In this document: one piece after another, positions 11,020 to 21,414 of the stretch | How positions within the stretch are numbered: position 1 is the first letter of the stretch | How the letters are laid out: each line of letters starts with the position of its first letter | Origin: Tiliqua scincoides | Lineage: Eukaryota; Chordata; Lepidosauria; Squamata; Scincidae | Direction: 5' to 3' | Length of the DNA: 64,000 bases | Assembly (NCBI RefSeq): GCF_035046505.1 | Contig: NC_089823.1 | Location: 227,996,604 to 228,060,603 of the forward strand | The notes under the pieces: model-generated | The model's input: the letters and a program-made list of their open reading frames with translations, nothing else | What the model was told of the DNA's origin: nothing | Database searches by the model: none | Program-made: the position numbers and the translations under genes

Positions 11020-11770
11020 CATATCTTCTTGAACCAATTTTGTTGCGTGTGCAAGGTTTTGAGTTCAACAGAATGATACATTTGGCATTTTTTAAAAACT
11101 CTCTATGTAGAGCACTGACCTGCTATATAAGAGGACTGAAGTGGAAGTGAATGAGGATTGCGGCGGAGTGACCTGAGGATTGGGCTCTTGCGGCTTCTAA
11201 ATTGCTTAGGTGCTCTTGATATTTTACACACAGTCTCATAAATTAACTCATTAATCAAGCATTAATGGCCTAGTCGAGGCAGATGTTGGATCCAGCTGCT
11301 AAACATGGTTTTAATGGGCTTTCTCTTTCTTTTTTTATAGAGCTAATTAATTCCAGTATAATGTTATACTCCCGGGGGGGGGGGGGAAGTCTAGTATTTG
11401 TCAGCCAGGGAAGGCAATCGCATCAACTTCTGAATAAGTATGATTTACGGACTTAAGGTTAGTTAGATTGCTTATTAATGCTAGGGTGATGCTTTGAGAG
11501 TAGGGAAATGAGAAGATCTTGTTCCTCCAGGTGGCTCTGTTCGGCATACACCCTGAATAAGCATAGCATTACCTCCATTCTGTAATTGTTTTACTCTGTG
11601 GGAAGTAGCTTGCCATTTTATTATAAGGATTATTAATTTCTGGATAGAATTGCCAAAATTCAAGGTGAATTTGGAGAGTCATGTTCAGTTGAACTATCTA
11701 AGAAGTTTCACTTTGACTTTGTCATTCTAAACATGTGGGAAAGGAGAACATGCTGGGGTCAAGTAACACT
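11020..11770. other. Unique DNA with homeodomain-like AT motifs
   Basis: No gene. At 11225-11360 there are several TAAT cores (AAATTAACTCATTAATC, GCATTAATGG, AGCTAATTAATTCC) near a 14-G run at about 11371. The motif density is enhancer-like, but this is inference only. Confidence 0.3.
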
Positions 11771-11776
11771 CTAGAG

Positions 11777-12119
11777 CAGTGGTTCTCACACTTTTAGCAC
11801 CAGGACCCACTTTTTAGAATGTGAATCTGTCAGGGCCCACCAGAAGTGATGTCATGACCGGAAGTGACATCATCAAGCAGGAACATTTTTTTTAACAATC
11901 CTAGGTTGGAATCCTACCCACACTTACCCTGGAGTAAGTCCCATTGACTATCATTGTTAAAAGCATATCTATAAGTGCCTGTTCCAAGTACAGATCTGAA
12001 ACATTTCCCCAAATGCAGTCACATCCTGAGGAAGCATCAAGTCTAACATATTAAAAATATAATATTGAAATGAATGGAGACCCACCTGTGGGTCCCGACC
12101 CACAGTTTGAGAAACACTG
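11777..12119. mobile_element. Non-autonomous hAT, exact 8-bp TSD
   Basis: Ends CAGTGGTTCTCACACTTTT and CAGTTTGAGAAACACTG, flanked by CTCTAGAG on both sides (11769-11776, 12120-12127). GACCGGAAGTGACATCATC is a family marker. It contains half of the 95-bp palindromic repeat (11905-11955). Relatives: 40921-41105 and 58083-58608. Confidence 0.9.
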
Positions 12120-12127
12120 CTCTAGAG

Positions 12128-12865
12128 AAAGCCCATGGAAAGGAGAGTGCGCAAAACCAAACATAAATTACTTCAAAGCAAACATTATTCAACAGTGTGA
12201 ACTAACAGCATTGCCCTCTCTACTCTTGGCATTCTATTATATGATGAACAATTTAATGAAGGCAGTATTTGTGGGGTTTTTTTTTTCTTTGCGAACACCA
12301 GCAAGAAGCTCTGTCTGTTTCTTATATTTAAAGATGCAATACATTATATTCTCCTTATCCCAGTTTATATGATGTTACTTTTTTTTGGGGGGTAGGGTAC
12401 AGATCATTCCTCAAAGGCAATGTCAGTGGTCTCCCCTCTGTGGCAGTACAGTTGTGTTAGAACCCATCCTGCAGCTTTAGTGTGGCAATTAGGCAAATGT
12501 TATGAAGAAAGGAAAAAGATATCTTTTTTCAGGGAGACCAACCTTTTCACTGCTTTGTGCTCACAAGTGAATGTGTACGAGGGGTATTTATTTGCAATTA
12601 TTTAATTTATGACACCACCCGCATGGTTTATGATGTAAGAAAAGGTAGATGTTGGGCATGAGGGTAATAGGGGAAGAATGTTCAAAGGAGCAGCATGATT
12701 TGGAACACTACGCAGTGCCGCCTTGGGTCCATCTCTCCCTTCTCGGTGCTATGATTTTTTTTTTAAAAAGCTCTTTACCATGTTTCCCATATGGTTTCTT
12801 CAGTTGTGGAAGTGTTGAACTTCTGGTTTTATTTCAAGGGATTGCAAAAAGGTAGAAGTATCTTC
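12128..12865. other. No gene seen
   Basis: Unique-looking AT-rich DNA with homopolymer T and G runs. Short frames without similarity to anything I recognise. Confidence 0.45.
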
Positions 12866-12873
12866 ATTTACAC

Positions 12874-13381
12874 CAGTGGTTCCCAAACTAGTGGATCGTG
12901 ACCCACCAGCAAAGAAAGCACTGCTCTCTGGACCCACCAGGTGCAGGACAGAGCAATGGCAATAACACGATCCCCAGGATCACGTCGCTGCCGGGGTCAG
13001 AAGGGGGGTGTTTTTACAGGTGTCTGTGCTGGCCTCTGGAGCGAGGGTGTGGGGAGCCTTACAGGTACCTCTGCAGGACTCCCCAAGCCTCAGATTGAGT
13101 AAAAAATATTGATCAGAAAGCTCTTCCAGTTTCACAATTGAAAACCAGAAGTGGTTTTCGATCATTATTTTTTCTTAGTCGGAGGCTTGGGGAGCCCTGT
13201 GGAGGCACCCATGGGGTTTCCCACACCCCTGGAGGCCGGCACAGACAACTGTAAGTTAAAAAAAATCCCCCTTCTGACTCCGGCAGTGGTGCTATCCTGG
13301 GGATGGTGTTGCTACCATTGCTCCACCCTTGCAATCACTTAAGTGCTTCCCAACGTCCCCATAGGAGTTTGGGAACCACTG
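12874..13381. mobile_element. Foldback-type non-autonomous hAT
   Basis: Ends CAGTGGTTCCCAAACT and AGTTTGGGAACCACTG pair perfectly. The flanks ATTTACAC and GTTTACAC match at 7 of 8. Almost the whole interior is self-complementary: GCTTGGGGAG motifs and CTTCTGACYCCGGCAG blocks are mirrored around about 13130. The transcript could fold into one long hairpin. Confidence 0.85.
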
Positions 13382-13616
13382 GTTTACACATCGCTGTAAA
13401 TCAAACTGGAAGTCCTAAACTTCTGTGTTTGAATAAACACATGAGGAATGCAGGAAGGTGGTGGATGGTCTGCTTTCCTCTTGCTTTCAGAGGGCAGAAA
13501 ACTGTTCAGTGAAGCTCGTGTTCATGGTGGGCTGGAAAGTGCAACCTTACCTCATGGATGGGCTGCCCAGTAGGGTATGAAAACTATGGGGTAATGATGG
13601 AAGAGAGCAAAATGCA

Positions 13617-13692
13617 CATGGGAACTTGAACCCGAAACTATGGTAGCAGGGCTCCAGCACCTCACTACTGGTGCCACTAGGGTAGCTCCCCC
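13617..13692 (-). mobile_element. tRNA-like SINE head
   Basis: On the minus strand, GAGCTACCCTAGTGGCACC (A-box-like) is followed at the right distance by GGGTTCAAGTTCCC (B-box-like). The ends do not form an acceptor stem, so it is a SINE head or tRNA relic rather than a gene. Confidence 0.4.
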
Positions 13693-13699
13693 AAAATGA

Positions 13700-14279
13700 T
13701 CAACCTGTGGTACAATAGCCCCCTCTAATGGCCAGAGCCGGCACTGTGACCTGAGGAATCAACAAGAATCCGTCTGGCCATGTATAGCGATTGCTCCAGG
13801 CCTGGTTCCTCAACCTGAACAACTTGTCCTGAGTGACAACACAAAATGCTTTGGTCAATCAGGTCAGAAGGACCAGCTCTGGACCCTAGCCCACCTCTCA
13901 CCCCCAGCCTGGGGCCTGGGCCTGAATCTATCAGTCAGTCTGAGGTCTCAGAGCCATAATTCAGAGTCATCAGAGCCGGGAACCGCAGAAATGAAAACCC
14001 CAGAGCCACAGCACTCTGAAACAGAATTCCTCAAGGTTCACCACCCTCACCAACTCTGAGAACCTTGTGCTCCACTGAATCTGTACTTGGCACTGATAAC
14101 AGGGCAGGGAGAGTGCAGTAAAGGAGGGGGTATAAGTTTCCTGGTCAGAGAGCCTGAAAAGCAGAAGGGCACCTAAAATCTTTCTGCTGTGACCCACATC
14201 AGAGCAAGTTGTGCACTCCGAACTTGCCAGGTTTCTGCATCTCCAACTGATCCTGCCTTGCCTTGCCCTGCGGATGTAT
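13700..14279. other. No gene seen
   Basis: Moderately GC-rich DNA with a 106-codon minus-strand frame of no recognisable domain. It forms the target flank that was partly copied into the palindrome at 14280. Confidence 0.4.
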
Positions 14280-14669
14280 GCATGGGACATATCAGGACAG
14301 CTTCACCTTGCCCCACTCATTAACTGGCCACTTTGTTGTTGGCAACCTTCAGTCTCGAAAGACTATGGTATCGCGCTCTGAAAGGTGGTTCTGGCACAAC
14401 GTCTAGTGTGGCTGAAAAGGCCAATCCGGGAGTGACAATCCCTTCCACACCGGGAGCAAGTGCAGTCTGCAGCAAGGGACAGACTGCACTTGCTCCCAGT
14501 GTGGAAGGGATTGTCACTCCCAAATTGGCCTTTTCAGCCACACTAGACGCTGTTCCAAAACCACCTTTCAGAGCGCGATACCATAGTCTTTCGAGATTGA
14601 AGGTTGCCAACAACAAAGTGGCCAGTTAATGAGTGGGGCAAGGTGAAGCTGTCCTGATATGTCCCATGC
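14280..14669. repeat. 390-bp near-perfect palindrome, 190-bp arms, 10-nt loop
   Basis: Arm 14280-14469 is the reverse complement of 14480-14669 with few differences, separated by CAGCAAGGGA. The outer 55-60 bp of each arm are host DNA (GGGACATATCAGGACAGC and its mirror). The inner part is the 3' end of an RTE-like LINE. Because the mirror extends past the LINE end into flanking DNA, this is an inverted duplication made after insertion, not two LINE insertions. It mirrors a 98-codon frame on both strands. Confidence 0.95.
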
Positions 14670-14888
14670 CTCTTAGCCTCAGACTGTTGGCCAAGTGTCT
14701 CTTCAAACTGGGAAAGGCCATGCTGCACAGCCTGCCTCCAAGTGGGCCGCTCAGAGGCCAGGGTTTCCCACTTGTTAAGGTCCACTCCTAAGGCCTTCAG
14801 ATCCCTCTTGCAGATGTCCTTGTATCGCAGCTGTGGTCTACCTGTAGGGCGCTTTCCTTGCACGAGTTCTCCATAGAGGAGATCAGGT
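14337..14888 (-). mobile_element. RTE-like LINE 3' end, rearranged
   Basis: The minus strand of 14672-14888 encodes the C-terminal block GKRPTGRPQLRYKDICKRDL plus an EETLGQQ-type end, nearly identical to the LINE at 58820-60490. The terminal part (14337-14469, ending in GGTTGCCAAC on the minus strand) is separated from it by the extra arm of the palindrome. A stretch present at 58820 between these parts is absent here. The clade call (RTE-like, APE-type) is tentative. Confidence 0.75.
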
Positions 14889-14889
14889 A

Positions 14890-15900
14890 GCATGTTCAAG
14901 GAATAGCAAGGGGGAAAGGGTGATGGCATCAAAGGGGGCAGGAGATATTATAGAGCTGGAAAAACAGCCACACCTAAATACTTTTAAACAGAGTTAGGAC
15001 CCTCAGTTCAGGTAAACCTGACAAGTCTGAGCTCATCTGGCCTCTGCGACTTTGGGCCAATCATAGTGCGATTTTTGTGGAGGCCAGGTGGAGACTGAAA
15101 TGTAATTAGCTGTTCATATTAGGACAACAATGGATGCAAATAAAAGGGAAAGGATTACACATCTCTCCCTGTGGAGTTGTCTGGCAACCTCCGTGAATTG
15201 TATAGGTCTTTGATCAGGCTTAATGAGCCATTACTGGTCCAGGAGAGAAGGCATAACAGCAAACACACTAAACCGAACCTGTTTGATAAAGGGCAAGGGC
15301 ATAACAAAAGACTGTAAAATGAATCTGCATTTACATTTCTGACGTGGAGGATCAAAGAGGGAGACAGATTACTGACCCCGTTGGGCTGGCAGTTCTTTTT
15401 GGCCGAGAAAGGCCAGACAGAATAGCCAAAAAGGTTTTGCTGTAGCTACACAGAGGTAGCAGCATTAATAATGGCATAATTATAAGGCCATTTTCACTGC
15501 AAGAGTGTATTCAAATGAAAGGTTCACTGTGTGATATGGAGGTGGTAAAAAGAGTTTCATGGTGACTGTCTCATTTTATTTCTGTCCTAAGAATCAAGCC
15601 TGCAGCAGCAGTGCAAGAGGGAATGAATGGCCTGTACAACTAAAGTCTGATTTTATTATCCACAGATTGGTTGAACACATTTATATCCCACTTTTCACCA
15701 TTTAGTTCTTTAGGGTGGCTGGCAGACCTGATCAGATAAAGTTGACCTTCTGCCTGAGAATAAATCAACACAACTGTTCTCAAACTGTTTACCTTCACAG
15801 CCCACTTTGTTGGCCATGGATGGATCATGGTCATAAGTCCTTACTGGAAGCAGCACCTGCTGCAGAACAGTCTGGAAGTGGGGAAAATAACAGTGCCATT
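14890..15900. other. No gene seen
   Basis: Unique-looking DNA. At about 15670-15730 TATATCCCACTTTTCACC resembles the 3' end of an L2-type repeat in reverse. No exon is supported. Confidence 0.4.
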
Positions 15901-15903
15901 TTC

Positions 15904-16546
15904 ATAAGAACATAAAAACAGCGCCACTGGATCAGGCCATAGGCCCATCTAGTCCAGCTTCCTGTATCTCACAGCGGCCCACCAAATGCCCCAGGGAGCA
16001 CACCAGATAACAAGAGACCTCATCCTGGTGCCCTCCCTTGCAGCTGGCATTCTGACATAGCCCATTTCTAAAATCAGGAGGTTACACATACACATCATGG
16101 CTTGTAACCCGTAATGAATTTTCCCCCCAGAAACTTGTCCAATCCCCTTTTAAAGGCGTCCAGGCCAGATACCATCACCACATCCTGTGGCAAGGAGTTC
16201 CACAGACCGACCACATGCTGAGTAAAGAAATATTTTCTTTTGTCTGTCCTAACTCTCCCAACACTCAATTTTAGTGGATGTCCCCTGGTTCTGGTGTTCT
16301 GTGAGAGTGTAAAGAGCATCTCTCTATGCACGTTTTCCTTCCCATGCATAATTTTGTATGTCTCAATCATGTCCCCCCTCAGGCGCCTCTTTTCTAGGCT
16401 GAAGAGGCCCAAACACCGTAGCCTTTCCTCATAAGGAAGGTGCCTCAGCCCAGTAATCATCTTTGTCGCTCTCTTTTGCACCTTTTCCATTTCTACTCTG
16501 TCTTTTTTGAGTTGCGGCGACCAGAACTGGACACTATACTCCTGAA
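15904..16546 (-). mobile_element. CR1 LINE, 5'-truncated
   Basis: The minus strand encodes about 150 residues of the end of a CR1 reverse transcriptase: VQFWSPQLKKD, VEMEKVQKRATKMI, LGLFSLEKRRLRGDMIETYK, TRGHPLKLSVGRVRTDKRKY and WNSLPQDVV in order. The 3' end at 15904 shows the TTCTTATG-type terminal repeat. Open through the coding remnant but truncated, so not mobile. The upstream MFAQSTACEKS residues are outside CR1. Confidence 0.9.
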
Positions 16547-16619
16547 CTGCCCCTGCCATTCTGCTCTTCTCACAGGCAGTTGACTGTGCAAACACAGTCT
16601 TTGTCCATTCATGATTGTA

Positions 16620-17455
16620 ACATATTCAGTCCAGAATCACTCACTGCACTTTTCTCATCAATTTGGGGGGGCTCCGGGAATCATCCACCCAGGTGGATTC
16701 AAGCCCCCTCTTTTTTGGAAGGAAAGAAAAGGATCATTCATTGCTAAGAGGATTTTGTGCAGAAAGGAACTTTAATGTGTTTATTTTTTCAAATAAGAAA
16801 AAGCATAAAAGAATCAATGTCAAGGTGAAGTGAGATCATTGACTGGAAGATTAAAGTGATCATCACAGGCCCTGCTCCTGTTATTCTAGGGTTAATACAC
16901 ATTCGCTATATCTCTTTTTGTATCTCTTCTGTACAATAAGCAGTGGGAGGGCAGCCTGCAGTTTGAGTAAGAACTGTGCATTACTGTAGTAAAATCTGTG
17001 CCACTTGAACATGGGTGGAAATGGGCTTAACAGTGTGAAACACATCTGGGATGCAAACCATTGCTCTCTGAAGTCAAAAGGGGGTCTTAATATTGGTTTC
17101 CTGGAGGCCACTGGCTTAAATAGCCATTGCAGGCATGCATTACTCAATGCATCCTTCAAACCCTTCCATGCGACATGTTCCCTCGAAAGAGAAAGTCACC
17201 ATCAGTACTGCCCGCTCACCATCATTGCAAAAGGCTTGCATTTACTTGTAGCCCCTTCCTATGGGTGGGATGCAATGATGGATCTCATAATCTGTCATCA
17301 CATCCTGCAGGCCGTTTGTGTAGCAGCAGCTCATGGAGTTCGCACCAGGGCAAAAAACCCAGTGGATGCATGAAGGCACCAGCAGTCTCCAAATTGTCCA
17401 CTCTATTGGTAAGTTGGCAGGGGGGAGGATCAGAAACTGGACAGGCAGTCAGTCA
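16620..17455. other. No gene seen
   Basis: Unique-looking DNA. Frames of 92-137 codons overlap on both strands at 16881-17540 without domains. No splice-bounded exon stands out. Confidence 0.4.
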
Positions 17456-17463
17456 AGCTAGGG

Positions 17464-17782
17464 CAGGGGTCTCCAAACATTTTGGCCAGAGGGCCGCGTC
17501 AAATATCTGCCGTGGTGTTGAGGGCTGGAAAAAAATTTAAATATAAAATTTATATAAATAAATTAGAGATGGAACTTAGATGAGTGAATAAATGAATGAT
17601 GGTCTCATTCTTTCAAACTCTCTGGTCCTTAGAACACCCTCCAGACGCAACCAGAGCACAGTTCCAGTCATGTTCGGCCAAGTGCGACAGAGGCTTTCAG
17701 GGGACAAGAGGCTGGCCGCGGACCGGATAGAGGCTTGCCACAGGCCACATTTGGCCCCCGGGCCAGAATTTGGAGACCCATG
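17464..17782. mobile_element. Non-autonomous hAT
   Basis: Ends CAGGGGTCTCCAAACATTTT and AATTTGGAGACCCATG. Flanks AGCTAGGG and GGCTAGGG match at 7 of 8. Same family as 10162-10511 in the other orientation (shared GATGAGTGAATAAATGAATG). Confidence 0.85.
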
Positions 17783-18135
17783 GGCTAGGGGAAGGCCAGG
17801 GGTGGAAGGGGGAGGATCTTAGTGATAGCAGAGGTTGCAAAGATCCTATGCTCCCAGCCCAGGTGTGGCATGCAATGATGCATTTTTGGACCCTTGGACC
17901 TGCCAAATTTACACCAGCAAAAGAGCTAGCTTAGATCTGAGTAGACCCACTGGGGACCAGGGAGCAGCTGAATAGGTAATATTTACTGATCTGCCACAGC
18001 TTGATCATCAGGTTGCCTCTGGGATGCAGCAGAGGCTGCACACATCACAGAGGCCGGCCAAACATAGGGTTGAGTCCTTAATAGAGGAAACAAGACAGTC
18101 ACTAGATGTCTATTTGCTTTTCTTGTTCTCTTAAG

Positions 18136-18242
18136 GTACCATCCAATGCATGTCTACTCAGAATGCATGTCTACTCAGAAGTAAGTCCCATTGTGTTCTA
18201 TGGGACTTACTCTCAGGAAAGTGTGTATAGGATTGCAACCTC
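18136..18242. repeat. Palindromic dispersed repeat
   Basis: ATGTCTACTCAGAAGTAAGT is mirrored by GGGACTTACTCTCAGGAAAG, and the end reads GTATAGGATTGCAACC. GCATGTCTACTCAGAAT is present twice in tandem at the left side. Same family as 3808 and 22925. Confidence 0.6.
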
Positions 18243-18496
18243 AGTTGCTGTTGCCTACAGTTGACAGGGGAATGCCACAGAGGTCATTCCAACCTTTCAA
18301 TGAATCAGCCCATATTTGGGAAGGTCTGGTGTGTGGGTTAAGGCAAAAACAAAACAAAAAATTCAGATGATGAATATAGTGGAATCTGGGCAGGAACGCA
18401 TAATCCAGCCACGCGTGGAGTGGTGGTCATGAGCTCAACTCAAACAGGAAGGATGGATCATAATTAGCATAGTACAAGCTGTGTTCAAGATGGGTA

Positions 18497-18980
18497 AAGG
18501 CTGAGTCTCATTATTCATGAGGGTTCCATTCCCAGAACTCAGTGGATGGCAAAAATCATATTAAAGCAAATCATTTAAAAAACAATGTCCCTTGGCTAGG
18601 CTAAAAACAGCCTTGCTGACCTTTGTGATGTAAGACAGAGTCATTAAGCAGACAATCCATCAATCAGTCTCTCTCCAGAGGCTTAGAAAGGCTTCACTTT
18701 GAGCCATCGACCCTTCCCTTCACCCAGAGCAAAGTGATTATCTTTCTTTCACGTGCTCAGAGGGAAGGGCAGGGTCGCTTGCCTCTGAGTTAAGCCATTC
18801 TAAGTGCCTGGAGTGAGAATGATTAATGGATTGTCAGCCGGCTTCCCTCTCTTGCATTAACAATGCTATTGTTGACTGTTTTCCTTTAATTTAAATGGCT
18901 CTTGTCATTGAGTTGAGATAGAAAAATCTGTGGATTTCTCCATGGGTGAAAAATCCAGGGATAATTAGGTTATACCTGTA
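18497..18980. mobile_element. Possible Tigger/TcMar-like MITE
   Basis: The left end CTCATTATTCATGAGGGTTC and the right end AATCCAGGGATAATTAGGTT are loosely inverted. The GGGTTCCATTCCCAGAAC block resembles Tigger-type ends. A second such end, AACAAGGTTGGACCTGTA, lies at about 19142-19160. Borders are uncertain. Confidence 0.3.
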
Positions 18981-19343
18981 ATCACTTGCATGACTGTCTC
19001 TTTACAACAGTAAGAAAAGCAGTTTTTAAAACTGATTTTAAAGGGATGCACTTTTCCCCTTCTTGAGGGATCAACACATTCCTTCTCATTTGCAGTGCCA
19101 TTTGTGTCGAGTCCAATCTGTGTATAAAAAAATCTGTGTATAACAAGGTTGGACCTGTATGTTCGATGGTTAGATGTGGAATGTCTTGAAAAAGGAAGGC
19201 ATAATTTTGTAAAGTTTTGGTTACTGTGGTGTGGTAATCTCCTGGCAAGTGGCTGTTACCTGATTGCAAAACCTCTCTATGTATGTTAACAGCATAGTTA
19301 GAGATATAGCTGTCTTCCACCACTAACACAATACAAAACAGGA

Positions 19344-19520
19344 TATAAGAACATAAGAACAGCCCCACTGGATCAGACCATAGGCCCATCTAGTCCAGCT
19401 TCCTGTATCTCACACTGGCCCACCAAATGCCCCAGGAAGCACACCAGATAAGAAGAGACCTGCATCCTGGTGCCCTCCCTTGCATCTGGCATTCTGACAT
19501 AGCCCATTTCTAAAATAGGC
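19344..19520 (-). mobile_element. CR1 LINE 3' end
   Basis: Begins ATAAGAACATAAGAACAGCC and continues through CCATCTAGTCCAGCTTCCTG, the same 3' non-coding end as the CR1 copies at 15904 and 32232. Only about 175 bp remain. Confidence 0.85.
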
Positions 19521-20600
19521 GTGCCATTACTATAATGACCATCTCCTGATGTGTGTTGTCAGTGGTGAATCAAAACAGCTTTGGAGATTATGTTGCTAAC
19601 ACACTGAGGAGAGTCCTGAGTTAATGGCTGACCAGCATTATCTGGTAACCCAAGTCTCTTTGATGCAGGTTGTTGGTTGAATATTTAAAAAGCATTTCAG
19701 GCAAATAGGATTCTTTATAAGAAGCTTTCTCTTGGACCCCAGGCTTCTGCTGTTGATGAGGAGGCACACCAAGAATTGCTTTCATGCAACAACCAAAATA
19801 GAGACAGGAAAACGGCTCAATAGAAAGTGTGTCTGCTGAGAGTGACTTGGATTTTTTTTTTAAAAAAAAAAGTTCTCTGATGGGAATGGAGAAAGTCTTT
19901 AAGGGGGCAGGAGAATTACATAATCACAAAGAAATGATCTTTCCAAACCTAGAAAAGTCTGTGTTGCCATCTCTTGGTAGAAGTGGAAAATTGCGACATT
20001 TAACTGAGATACTATTTTGTGTATGGTACTGGGTTTCATTTTGTGTTGGATGTGAACAACTCTGAATTGTCATTATGAGTTCCAAGTTCCAAGAGTTTCA
20101 AGATACTGTGGTGAAGGCAGTGGTGGAAATCCTGTACTGAAGTTTTGGTTGCACCTGTTTATAAGAGCGGAGTGTATAAAAGCAGAATATATCAAGCAAG
20201 GAACTCTTCTGACCAATTTGGTGAATCTTAGGAAAACTGTTTTCTTTTTCATGGCAATCTTCAGATGTTTCTCTTCAACAGGAGCCTTCATGTTTCCCCC
20301 AAATTCTGCTGTAGGGGAAATTCTGTGGCAGTTGAAATCCCCTTTCTTATTAACTTTGCCCACTGTATCTTCGCTACTTTGAAATTCCTCAGAACCTCCA
20401 AATTCACCTTGAAATTTCACTTTCTCCAATTGCAATTCTGTTGTCAACCATGGAGTTGGCCTCTCCATTTTTAGTCTGATTGTCATTGGGTTAACTTAAG
20501 AGCTTTAGACTTTTCGAAATGCCAGGGTTCAAAATCACAAAAAGCTTGACCAAAGGTATTCTGGCATCTGCAATGTAAAACAAAATTCAAGCCTGTCTGG
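19521..20600. other. Mostly unassigned; holds one odd open frame
   Basis: No gene is firmly supported. A minus-strand frame of 137 codons lies at 20073-20486 and is listed separately. T- and A-runs flank 19851-19872. Confidence 0.35.
20073..20486 (-). other. Unrecognised 137-codon open frame
   Basis: The translation is more protein-like than other open frames here: mixed charge, with VKFQGEFGGSEEFQSSED and MKKKTVFLRFTKLVRR stretches and no low complexity. I do not recognise the family. No start context, splice sites or poly-A tail settle its nature. It could be a worn processed pseudogene, an exon of an unknown gene, or chance. Confidence 0.2.
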
Positions 20601-20607
20601 AAATGTA

Positions 20608-21411
20608 CTGTAGATACTCGCCTTTAGGATGAGAAATTTCTGCCAATAAATCAAGCTTAGATCATCACCTCACCTTATCTCCAGGTGTCTCAGGGGTCAG
20701 GACTTTTCAAGTAAGTTGCGGCACTGGGGAAGCAATGCAGAGATAATTAGCAGGCTGTTAATCTCCACAGTAACCTCCTTGGCAAACTCCAGCCAAAGTC
20801 AACCTTTTATTCTCTTCCTGAGAAAAGGGCTAAAGGCTTCCATTGAAATCAAGCAAACCTCATTCCATTTTGCAAATGCTACTATTCTATCACTAGTTCG
20901 TACATGAATTGATGACCCAAAACTAGCTATTGGTGGGGCTTTCACAGCCAACTAGCTACCTCCCTGGTCCTGCAAGGCATTCTGAAGCACTTTCTGCCAT
21001 TATTCAATTCTTTTTCAAGTACCCCTAAAGGTCCTGTCGAGTGCCCCTGTGGGTACATATACCCCAGGTTGGGAACCTACTGGTATGTTGTTTACAGTGC
21101 ACTTACTCTGATAGTGTTTACAAAAAGCTTGTGCAGACCAGAATTTAAAAAGTTAAAGAATAAAATGTATCTTATGAGCTTTTATTATATTTTTAATAAA
21201 TTAGAGACTGTACATTCTTAGGTAACAATTACTGGTAGGTTATTTTTCAGGATCTGGTCTCGGGTAAAATCAGACAAAACTATAGTCAGACACCCCCCTA
21301 AGTTTACCCTCCCTCCAACTTATCTGAGGGCCACAGAACATTCCATGATTTTTGGCTCAAAACCTGCCCTCAACTTTTCTGTAAGATCGGCTTATAGGTG
21401 AGTATCTATGG
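20608..21411. mobile_element. TA-flanked MITE, TcMar-like
   Basis: Left end CTGTAGATACTCGCC and right end GGTGAGTATCTATGG form an inverted repeat and are flanked by TA on each side. CTTATAGG near the right end and CCTTTAGGATGAG near the left extend the pairing. The 800-bp interior has no transposase. Part of it (about 21030-21080, CCCAGGTTGGGAACC) may be another insertion. Confidence 0.55.
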
Positions 21412-21414
21412 TAA

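Noticed and set aside
14320-14629. Twin 98-codon proteins on opposite strands
   Set aside because: Mirror image caused by the palindrome over a LINE 3' end, not two genes.
16881-17540. Overlapping frames of 92-137 codons
   Set aside because: Present on both strands at once, no domain, no convincing splice borders.
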